Source: Maribacter sp.
GTDB taxonomy: Bacteria; Bacteroidota; Bacteroidia; Flavobacteriales; Flavobacteriaceae
Direction: 5' to 3'
Assembly (NCBI GenBank): GCA_013001935.1
Contig: JABDKZ010000121.1
Coordinates: forward strand, 1-11,821
DNA: 11,821 nt
Shown in pieces: positions 6,149-11,821 of this stretch (position 1 is its first letter; every line of letters starts with the position of its first letter). The notes under the pieces were generated by a model that made no database searches, was not told the DNA's origin, and saw nothing but the letters and a program-made list of their open reading frames with translations. A program made the translations under genes and the position numbers.

Positions 6149-6479
6149 TTTCTGTTTTTAACATGGTTATTGTAATTCCCGAAAAAATAGCTTGGTTAGT
6201 TTATAAAGAATAAACCCTATATTTATTGATTGAATCAACTATTTTATTCAATTTTACTTAATTCATAAAGATAAGGAATAGAAAAGAATTAAAAGAATAG
6301 CAATACGCTGTTTTTAAACCTATGAGGAACAAACCGTAAGGTGAAAAAAATATTTTAAATTTTCAGTTTTATCAAATATTTTAGTTGAGCACTAAACCAA
6401 TTGCTTTTTCGTTTATTAACTAGGTTTAGTTCTGATAATAGTAAATAGGTTAAACAATATTTAACATCATTTAATAACC
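6149..6479. promoter_or_regulatory. Divergent AT-rich intergenic region with two palindromes
   Basis: 331 bp without a convincing gene. It must hold promoters for the leftward isomerase gene and the rightward ASCH gene. A possible minus-strand -7 element TATTTTTT lies at 6189-6182. Two perfect inverted repeats lie just upstream of it: GTTTAT-N5-ATAAAC (6199-6215) and TTGATTGAATCAA (6226-6238). These are operator-like and the first would overlap the -33 region. AAATATTTTA is repeated directly at 6348-6357 and 6374-6383, which may be only AT bias. Confidence 0.5.
6401..6428 (+). promoter_or_regulatory. Candidate promoter of the ASCH gene
   Basis: TTG (6401-6403), 17 nt, then TAGGTTTA (6421-6428), a 7/8 match to TAnnTTTG, about 51 nt before the ATG. 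Plausible for Bacteroidetes, but the region is very AT-rich, so chance matches are likely. Confidence 0.35.
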
Positions 6480-6944
6480 ATGGACAACGCATCAGCCAGA
6501 AATATGTGGGGCGATTATTTGGATAAGCACTTGGAAGATGCCTTTGCGGAGGCACCAAAAACAGTTCATTTTTGCGATAATGAAAAAGATGCTAATGAAT
6601 GTGCCAAGCTGGTTAAAAAAGGTATAAAACGAACAACATCACATTCGCTTTTAGGTCTTCAATATCGCAAAGAACCCTTACCCAAAGTAGGCGATTTTAC
6701 CGTTGTGACAAACTGGGAAGGTAAAGCGCAATGTATCGTGAGAACCACAGCAGTAAAATTTAAGCCCTTTTTCAGCATTGATGCCGAATATGCCAAGCTT
6801 GAGGGTGAAGGTGATAAAAGTCTGGACTATTGGAAAAAAACACATTGGGAATATTATGAACGAGAGCTCGAACCTTTTAACCGTGTTCCTCGGGAAAGCA
6901 TGATTATCGTCTGCGAGGAATTCGAAAAAGTGTTTGATAGATAA
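6480..6944 (+). CDS. ASCH-domain protein, possible RNA-processing or amidohydrolase enzyme
   Basis: A 154-residue cytoplasmic protein of the ASCH superfamily (PUA-like barrel). Motifs in order: KKGIKRTTSHSLLG at 46-59, VGDFTVVTNWEGKAQCIVRTT at 70-90 with the family's GD, and LEGEGDKSLDYWKKTHWEYY at 107-126, the diagnostic acidic E-G-E-G-D segment. The K50-x-x-T53 pair and E108 are placed like the Lys/Thr/Glu triad reported for the ASCH amidohydrolase YqfB. Longer ASCH proteins of this shape have been reported as ribonucleases, so either activity is possible. It sits alone on the plus strand between two minus-strand sugar genes and shares its terminator with the convergent oxidoreductase gene. 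No functional link to its neighbours is evident. Confidence 0.85.
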   Translation: MDNASARNMWGDYLDKHLEDAFAEAPKTVHFCDNEKDANECAKLVKKGIKRTTSHSLLGLQYRKEPLPKVGDFTVVTNWEGKAQCIVRTTAVKFKPFFSIDAEYAKLEGEGDKSLDYWKKTHWEYYERELEPFNRVPRESMIIVCEEFEKVFDR

Positions 6945-6979
6945 TAATTAAACGCTTAGATTGTAAAAGAAATATTATA

Positions 6980-7006
6980 AAAAAGACCCTTAATAAGGGT
7001 CTTTTT
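6980..7006. terminator. Bidirectional intrinsic terminator
   Basis: AAAAAGACCCT (6980-6990) and AGGGTCTTTTT (6996-7006) pair perfectly around a TAATA loop, with A and T tracts on either side. It therefore works in both directions: for the ASCH gene (stop at 6944) and for the leftward operon ending at 7027. Confidence 0.9.
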
Positions 7007-7026
7007 CTATTGTTGATTCACTGGGT

Positions 7027-8163
7027 TCATTCTAATTGCACCCACACATTACCACCCTTATGCGATGCTACTGTAGCCTCAATGAAATTCATGCCCCGAA
7101 CGCCATCTAACATAGTGGGGAATTCCCCATCATTAAACTTTCGGCCTCTAATTGCCTTAGCTGCACCTTTATAAATATTGGCCATGGAATCAAAAATACC
7201 TTCCGGATGACCTGGCGGTAGCTTGGTTCCTTCTAACGAAAGCTTTGAATTATAGGCATGTCCCGGCTTATAGACTTGGGTTGGCTTAGTATCGCTCAAT
7301 ACATATAGGAAATTTGGATTTTCCTGTTCCCAACGAAACGCAGCCTTTTCACCATAAATGGCAATTGCCAATCCATTTTCCTCACCTGTGGCCACTTGGC
7401 TTGAACGAATTACGCCTTTTACATGTTCAGCCATTCTAATAAGAACGGTGCCATCCACATCCATCGCATTATCTTTATACAAATAATTGAAATCGCTTAA
7501 GATTGATTTGACTTTAAGTCCGGTAGTATATTCAACCATATTAAATGCATGCACACCAATATCACCAATACAGGAACTTATTCCCGCTTTTTTGGGATCT
7601 AAGCGCCAAACCGAGGCACGTTTCTTCTTATCATGGATGATGGTATTGATCCATCCTTGATAATAGACTGCGTCTACCTTGTGTATTTTTCCCAAGACTC
7701 CGGCTTTGATCATTTCACGCATTTGGCGCACCATAGGGTATCCGGTGTAGGTATGCGTTAAAGCGAATACGGTCCCCGCCTTTTTATGCGCTTTCTGTAA
7801 TTTTTTTGCTTCATCCAAGGTAGTGGTCATTGGTTTTTCGCAAATAACATGAAAACCATTTTCCAATAATTTCAACGCCATTGGATAATGTAAAAAATTC
7901 GGGGTAAGTACAGAGCACACCTGTATTCGCTCATTTTCGGGAAGTTTCATTTCTTCTTTAATGAAGGTGTCGAAATCCTCATAGATTCTATTCAATGGCA
8001 CATCTATCTCCCTGGCGAATGCTTTGTTCGCTTTATAATCGGGATTGAAAACCGCTCCTACGATTTCATAATTGTCATTTATCTGTGATGCAACCCTGTG
8101 CAAGACCCCGATTAAAGAGTCGCCCCCACCTCCTAAAATTCCAAGTCGTAATTTTTTTGGCAT
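7027..8163 (-). CDS. Gfo/Idh/MocA-family NAD(P)-dependent sugar oxidoreductase
   Basis: 378 residues, cytoplasmic. The N-terminal Rossmann fold opens GILGGGGDSLIG (8-19), a glycine-rich loop with extra glycines instead of the usual GxGxxG. ICEKP at 107-111 carries the catalytic lysine (K110) of the family. The C-terminal alpha/beta domain has CIGDIGVHAFN at 198-208 with D201 and H205 in the usual active-site positions. Such enzymes oxidise or reduce sugars or their keto forms, often at C3. It is the last gene of the leftward group (lipoprotein TIM barrel, DinB, MFS, this), 55 nt after the MFS gene, and ends 20 nt from a strong terminator. Together with the TIM-barrel proteins and the GMC oxidoreductase this suggests keto-sugar chemistry; the substrate is not known. 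Confidence 0.92.
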   Translation of the reverse strand: MPKKLRLGILGGGGDSLIGVLHRVASQINDNYEIVGAVFNPDYKANKAFAREIDVPLNRIYEDFDTFIKEEMKLPENERIQVCSVLTPNFLHYPMALKLLENGFHVICEKPMTTTLDEAKKLQKAHKKAGTVFALTHTYTGYPMVRQMREMIKAGVLGKIHKVDAVYYQGWINTIIHDKKKRASVWRLDPKKAGISSCIGDIGVHAFNMVEYTTGLKVKSILSDFNYLYKDNAMDVDGTVLIRMAEHVKGVIRSSQVATGEENGLAIAIYGEKAAFRWEQENPNFLYVLSDTKPTQVYKPGHAYNSKLSLEGTKLPPGHPEGIFDSMANIYKGAAKAIRGRKFNDGEFPTMLDGVRGMNFIEATVASHKGGNVWVQLE

Positions 8164-8218
8164 GAATTGTAGTATTTAATGATTTAAGAAAAACTGATTC
8201 TCAATTTATATAAAATTT

Positions 8219-9445
8219 CTAAGTTTTGTAGGTAATGGTTTCGTTTTTGAAAAAAAATGCAAAGAAAATTAGTACAATAATTGCAAACCCTGCCGGGAAC
8301 AACCAAATGGTTGCCCAATCATGTCCTAATTCCCCAAAAACAAAGGTGTCAGTAATCTTGCCAGCTACCCAAAAACCAATCAACATACCTACGCCATATG
8401 TGGCCAGGGTAATAAGGCCTTGTGCAGCACTTTTGTATTTTTCACCTGCTTTACTGTCTGTATATATTTGGCCACAAACAAAGAAAAAATCGTAACAAAT
8501 TCCATGTAAAAATATACCCAAAACCAAAAGCGCGAATAGATCGCCGTTATTCCCGAAAGCAAAAAGCACATATCGCACTCCCCAGGCCAACATTCCCACT
8601 AAAATAGTTTTCTTAAAACCATATTTCTTAAGGAAAAAAGGCAATAATAGTAAAAACATGATTTCTGAAAACTGTCCAAGAGAAGCCCAGGCCGTAGAAT
8701 TAGCGACCTTAGACTCGGTCAGAAATACACTAAGGTTTTGAAAATAGAAAGCCAATGGAATACAAATCAAAACAGAGGATATAAAGAATAAAAGAAAATT
8801 CCTATCCTTTAATAAGCCTAAAGCATCCAATCCAAGAATATCAGAAATCGAAATCTTTTTAGAACGATCTGCCCTCGGCGGTGTTTTAGGTAAAGTGAAA
8901 CTGAAAATACCAAGAATTCCGGAACATATAGAAGCCATAAGGAATGTATTCCTCAATACCCCATCGGATATCCCCTCTGCAGAATCCCAACTGAAATAGC
9001 TTATCAACACACCCGCAGAAATCCAGCCTAACGTACCAAATACCCTAATAAACGAAAATTCCTTTGCAGGATCTTTCATCTGATTGAAAGAAACCGAATT
9101 CACCAATGCAAGGGTAGACATATACATAATCATGTATATCAATAAATAGGGATAGAAGCCTGAAAAATCGGACGCAGTATATAAAAGGTACATCAAAAGT
9201 GCGCCAAGTAGATGCAGTAGGCCCAGTATACGTTCTGCATTAACATAGCGGTCGGCAATTAACCCAATGATAAAAGGTGCGAGAATAGCGCCCCAAGACT
9301 GCGTTGAATAGGCCAGAGCCGTTTCTGGATCAGTTGTATGCAAGGTATTGGGGAGATACGAGCCCATGGTAACATACCATGCCCCCCAAATAAAAAATTC
9401 AAGGAACATCATCAAAGACAATTGCACCCGAATTTTAGTATTCAT
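8219..9445 (-). CDS. MFS transporter, nucleoside:H+ symporter (NHS/NupG-like) family
   Basis: A 408-residue inner-membrane permease with about 12 hydrophobic segments and a central cytoplasmic loop (about 184-215). The N-terminal LEFFIWGAWYVTMGSYL (15-31) is typical of the nucleoside:H+ symporter family (NupG/XapB), as are the motifs LIADRY (62-67) and FIRVFGTLGWIxAG (132-145). In Bacteroidetes, members of this family often sit in sugar-degradation loci, so the cargo may be a sugar or keto-sugar rather than a nucleoside; this is inference from context. It is 12 nt downstream of the DinB gene and 55 nt upstream of the oxidoreductase, so probably co-transcribed with both. Confidence 0.88.
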   Translation of the reverse strand: MNTKIRVQLSLMMFLEFFIWGAWYVTMGSYLPNTLHTTDPETALAYSTQSWGAILAPFIIGLIADRYVNAERILGLLHLLGALLMYLLYTASDFSGFYPYLLIYMIMYMSTLALVNSVSFNQMKDPAKEFSFIRVFGTLGWISAGVLISYFSWDSAEGISDGVLRNTFLMASICSGILGIFSFTLPKTPPRADRSKKISISDILGLDALGLLKDRNFLLFFISSVLICIPLAFYFQNLSVFLTESKVANSTAWASLGQFSEIMFLLLLPFFLKKYGFKKTILVGMLAWGVRYVLFAFGNNGDLFALLVLGIFLHGICYDFFFVCGQIYTDSKAGEKYKSAAQGLITLATYGVGMLIGFWVAGKITDTFVFGELGHDWATIWLFPAGFAIIVLIFFAFFFKNETITYKT

Positions 9446-9457
9446 ATGTTTATTGAA

Positions 9458-9901
9458 TTAGCGTTTGTAATGCATATAATCCATAGCCAAGGGCTCAAGT
9501 TTATTATTCTTGAAATCCATGACCATCTGGCCCCGAAGATGGGTAGAATGATTTATAATATGAAAGAGCGTATCCTGTAACGTTGTAATGAACAGTCTGC
9601 CCTCGGCGTTGTCATAATCTATCCGTTTTTCAAAATCATCGGCATTTGTAATGATTTCAAAAGACCTTCTTTGGTTTTCATAGTGCAAATCCCCCCACTC
9701 TTTAATTGGGTGTTGCTGAGCAACACTAAGCTCAGCTGGTACAGACAATATTCTACTATTCCAGATATGATGTGCATTTAGAATATGACTAAAATGCCCA
9801 ATGCTTATTTCCGGCACACTTTCTAAATTATTACAAATCTCAATCCATTTTTTATTGCAATAAAAGTTGTAATCATATAATTCATTAAAGAAAGTCTTCA
9901 T
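9458..9901 (-). CDS. DinB-family protein (metal-binding four-helix bundle)
   Basis: 147 residues of the DinB/YfiT-like class, metal-dependent four-helix proteins, some of which are thiol transferases; most have no known substrate. Candidate ligands are H44/H45 (LNAHHIW) and the C-terminal HIINHSTHLRGQ (114-125). The family usually has NHxxHHRGQ, with the second His of HH as ligand; here that position is Leu122, with His121 beside it and an additional His114 four residues before His118. Metal binding may therefore be altered or use H114/H118. It lies 14 nt after the lipoprotein gene and 12 nt before the MFS gene, so it is embedded in the sugar operon. Its role there is unknown; a thiol or detoxification function is only a guess. 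Confidence 0.85.
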   Translation of the reverse strand: MKTFFNELYDYNFYCNKKWIEICNNLESVPEISIGHFSHILNAHHIWNSRILSVPAELSVAQQHPIKEWGDLHYENQRRSFEIITNADDFEKRIDYDNAEGRLFITTLQDTLFHIINHSTHLRGQMVMDFKNNKLEPLAMDYMHYKR

Positions 9902-9915
9902 AGAGCTTATCGCTA

Positions 9916-10905
9916 TTAATTTACCTTTTTTGCCGCGCTGAGCAATAAATCACGTGTGGCGATTATACCCTCTTCTTCGCTTAAAATATTACCTTCATAT
10001 TCAACGCCGATAAAGCCGGTATATCCAGCATCTTTAACCGTCTGAAGTATTCTGGTATAATCAATTTCGGTCTCATTCCCCGCTTCATCAAAATCATGTG
10101 ACTTGGCACTAACTGCTTTTGCATGTACCATTAACTCCTTTACACCTTTATACTTATCATAGGCCTCATCACAACCAGTTGGTGAACGTTTTATACAAAA
10201 ATTCCCAAAATCTGGCAAAGTACCGCAGTTATCCATATTCACTTTGGTCATAACTTCAGCAAGCATTGCCCCATTCGACGACAGACCCCCGTGATTTTCA
10301 ACAATGATATTGATATTCTTATCCTTCGCATAGGTTGCTAACTGGGTAAGACCATCTATTGAATTTGCCATCCATTCTTCAGGGATATCACTCCCGGCCA
10401 GATTTACGCGAATGGAATGACATCCCATTGCGGCAGCGGCATCAACCCATTTAAAATGCCTTTCAACAGCAGCCTTTCTTTCAGCAGCATCGCTGACTGC
10501 TAAATTGCCCTGTCTATCGATCATTATCAGAACATTCTGCATGCCATGTTTTTTAGCTTCAGCATTCGATTTTTCTACAAAAGTGCTTATGGCTTCCGCT
10601 GAATACTCATTATTCTCAAGATCTGCAGGATATAATTGACTTACATACTCCAAGCCCGTAAAACCCCATTTTTTTGCTTTTTCGGCAAATGAATAAGGAT
10701 CAACACTGTCATTCCGAATCATTTTATTAATTGACCATTGTGCTAAAGACAATTTAAAAAACGGTTCTGTAGCATCGGCCTTCAATTCTGTAGCCTTAAC
10801 TTCTTCTGTTTTTTCTTTTTTTGTTTCCTTGCAAGAAAATAGCGTGGTAACCACGAGTGCTAAGGCAAGTAAAATTCCTGTTTTAAAGACGTTTTTTAAT
10901 TTCAT
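9916..10905 (-). CDS. Envelope lipoprotein with sugar isomerase/epimerase-like TIM barrel
   Basis: 329 residues from the ATG at 10905. An in-frame TTG at 10920 would add five residues, but the ATG gives a cleaner signal sequence and is preferred. The lipobox is LFSC with Cys25 as the lipidated residue, followed by a charged Lys/Glu-rich linker (26-46), so the protein is anchored in the envelope. The rest is an AP-endonuclease-2-type TIM barrel: candidate metal ligands E203 (VENHGG), D232 (LPDFGN), H261 (VHAKA) and E302 or E304 (GVEYEGN). A secreted member of a mostly cytoplasmic family suggests that chemistry on the sugar starts outside the cytoplasm, feeding the MFS permease two genes downstream. 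It is first in the leftward operon and divergent from the GMC gene. Substrate unknown; a keto-glycoside elimination or isomerisation role is inferred. Confidence 0.88.
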   Translation of the reverse strand: MKLKNVFKTGILLALALVVTTLFSCKETKKEKTEEVKATELKADATEPFFKLSLAQWSINKMIRNDSVDPYSFAEKAKKWGFTGLEYVSQLYPADLENNEYSAEAISTFVEKSNAEAKKHGMQNVLIMIDRQGNLAVSDAAERKAAVERHFKWVDAAAAMGCHSIRVNLAGSDIPEEWMANSIDGLTQLATYAKDKNINIIVENHGGLSSNGAMLAEVMTKVNMDNCGTLPDFGNFCIKRSPTGCDEAYDKYKGVKELMVHAKAVSAKSHDFDEAGNETEIDYTRILQTVKDAGYTGFIGVEYEGNILSEEEGIIATRDLLLSAAKKVN

Positions 10906-11043
10906 TTTAATAAAGTTCAAAGTTTATTTTTAGATATGATTACACTACAACGTTTGAGTGGCTTTTTCAGGGCATCCCAGAATTATTAAATGTAGAAAAT
11001 TTATTTAATATTTAATACATTTAAAGGGTAAACAAATTAGTAT
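10906..11043. promoter_or_regulatory. Divergent promoter region between lipoprotein operon and GMC gene
   Basis: 138 bp serve both directions. Rightward, TACATTTA (11016-11023) is a 7/8 match to the -7 consensus, 20 nt before the GMC ATG, but no TTG lies at the right distance. Leftward, AAACTTTG on the minus strand (10925-10918) lies 22 nt after a TTG in the same direction and very close to the ATG. A short palindrome AACGTT (10959-10964) is centred between them. A shared regulator for both transcripts is plausible but not shown. Confidence 0.4.
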
Positions 11044-11821
11044 ATGGGTAAGTTTTATTACAATGACGAAGAAGAATCATATGACGCAATCGTTGTTGGA
11101 ACAGGTATAAGTGGTGGTTGGGCCGCAAAGGAGTTGTGTGAAAATGGTCTGAAAACCCTGGTCCTTGAACGAGGTAGAATGGTAGAACACATTACAGACT
11201 ATACAACGGCACATATGGATCCTTGGGATTTTCCGAATGGAGGACAACCTACCAAAGAAATAATTATTAAACAGGAAAAACAAAGTAGAACCAATTATAC
11301 CACCGAGGCAGCCAGTGCCAAGTGGTTTGTCAATGATCTTGAACATCCTTATAACGAAACCAAGCGTTTTGATTGGATGCGCGGATATCATGTTGGTGGA
11401 CGATCCCTGCAATGGGGAAGACATAGCTATAGATTCAGTGAAATTGACTTTACAGCAAATGCCAGGGAAGGAATTGCCGTTGATTGGCCCGTGAGATACA
11501 AGGATATTGCCCCCTGGTATGATAAAGTAGAATCCTATATAGGGGTTACCGGCGAAAAATTGGGTTTGGCACATTTACCTGATGGCCAATTTGAGCCCAT
11601 GATGGAGTTGAATTGTCTTGAACAACACGTTCGGGAAAAAGTAGCTGAAAACTTTGATGATAGGGTTATTACCGGAGGCAGAATTGCCCATATAAATAGC
11701 GACAAACGTTTTGAAGGACGGCAAAGATGTCAATTCAGAGATCGTTGTATTAGAGGTTGCCCCTTTGGGGCCTATTTCAGTAGTTTGTCCTCGACCTTAC
11801 CGGCAGCCGAACGAACCGGAA
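11044..11821 (+). CDS. GMC-family FAD-dependent oxidoreductase, 5' part (runs off the window)
   Basis: The frame is open for 259 codons from the ATG at 11044 to the edge; complete members have about 550-580 residues. The N-terminal FAD-binding fold shows DAIVVGTGISGGWAAKEL (14-31, GxGxxG) ending in LERG (41-44), whose Glu binds the FAD ribose. YHVGGRSLQWGR (115-126) is the GMC flavin-contact loop (GGxSxxWG). A cysteine cluster C229-x5-C235-x3-C239 followed by PFGA resembles the cysteine motif of gluconate- and glucoside-dehydrogenase-type GMC proteins, though whether these bind a cofactor is not known. There is no signal peptide, but relatives often travel with a small Tat-exported partner (gluconate 2-dehydrogenase subunit 3 type), which would lie outside the window. 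It probably oxidises a sugar hydroxyl, perhaps C3-OH, and is divergent from the keto-sugar operon. Confidence 0.88.
   Translation, partial: MGKFYYNDEEESYDAIVVGTGISGGWAAKELCENGLKTLVLERGRMVEHITDYTTAHMDPWDFPNGGQPTKEIIIKQEKQSRTNYTTEAASAKWFVNDLEHPYNETKRFDWMRGYHVGGRSLQWGRHSYRFSEIDFTANAREGIAVDWPVRYKDIAPWYDKVESYIGVTGEKLGLAHLPDGQFEPMMELNCLEQHVREKVAENFDDRVITGGRIAHINSDKRFEGRQRCQFRDRCIRGCPFGAYFSSLSSTLPAAERTG

Noticed and set aside
6348..6383. Direct repeat AAATATTTTA as an iteron or regulatory array
   Set aside because: Just two copies in a very AT-rich stretch, with no further copies or replication gene nearby.
6355..6558. 67-codon minus-strand frame overlapping the ASCH gene start
   Set aside because: Low-complexity translation across the AT-rich intergenic region; overlaps a well-supported gene and has no motif.
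10955..10968. LacI-type operator around AACGTT in the divergent promoter region
   Set aside because: Only the central 6 bp are palindromic; the flanks do not pair, so chance is likely.
11077..11574. 165-codon open frame on the minus strand
   Set aside because: It lies wholly antisense to the GMC oxidoreductase, whose frame shows clear FAD-binding motifs; the antisense product has no recognisable family.

Overview
The window looks like a chromosomal segment of a marine Flavobacteriaceae-type Bacteroidetes (a Maribacter/Zobellia/Arenibacter-like organism is my inference). The evidence is AT-rich intergenic DNA, no Shine-Dalgarno sequences, promoter-like TTG-N(17-22)-TAnnTTTG elements, the yicC-gmk-nadD order typical of the phylum, and an intergenic repeat of a type I recall as common in Bacteroidetes. 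No tRNA, rRNA, CRISPR array, transposase or phage gene was seen.

Layout. (1) 1-1308, plus strand: the C-terminal end of an unrecognised gene, followed 15 nt later by an exported GH33 exo-sialidase with all the expected catalytic residues. (2) 1309-2701: a tandem pair of exported PepSY-like proteins, about 70% identical. Each has the same promoter layout: an FNR/CRP-like TGAT-N4-ATCA box abutting a TTG element, exactly 20 nt, then a -7-like element, then a shared 18-nt leader. A strong intrinsic terminator separates the two. (3) 2712-2890: a repeat with 22-bp perfect inverted ends, containing a second repeat that itself carries a small GC-rich insert. (4) 4949-2912, minus strand: yicC-gmk-nadD. 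yicC has an in-frame TAA that cuts off its last 25 conserved codons, although the rest of the C-terminus is still readable right up to gmk. (5) 5096-10905, mostly minus strand, plus the divergent 11044-end gene: a carbohydrate cluster. It holds a cytoplasmic TIM-barrel sugar isomerase/epimerase-like protein (its own unit), then on one likely transcript a TIM-barrel lipoprotein, a DinB-fold protein, an NHS-family MFS transporter and a Gfo/Idh/MocA oxidoreductase, and divergently a GMC-family FAD oxidoreductase that runs off the end. An ASCH-domain gene sits in the cluster on the plus strand and shares a bidirectional terminator with the oxidoreductase gene.

How the genes may work together. The combination GMC dehydrogenase + Gfo/Idh/MocA oxidoreductase + two AP-endonuclease-2-type TIM barrels (one on the cell envelope) + a sugar/nucleoside-type permease fits an oxidative route for glycosides: oxidation at C3 of the sugar, elimination or isomerisation of the keto-sugar, import and re-reduction. 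This is inferred from family content, not proven. The sialidase is a separate carbohydrate function; no sialic-acid catabolism genes are visible here. The yicC-gmk-nadD block is housekeeping (RNA turnover, GMP phosphorylation, NAD synthesis).

Most worth a second look: the yicC nonsense codon, the duplicated FNR-like promoter of the PepSY-like pair, and the possible keto-glycoside cluster.
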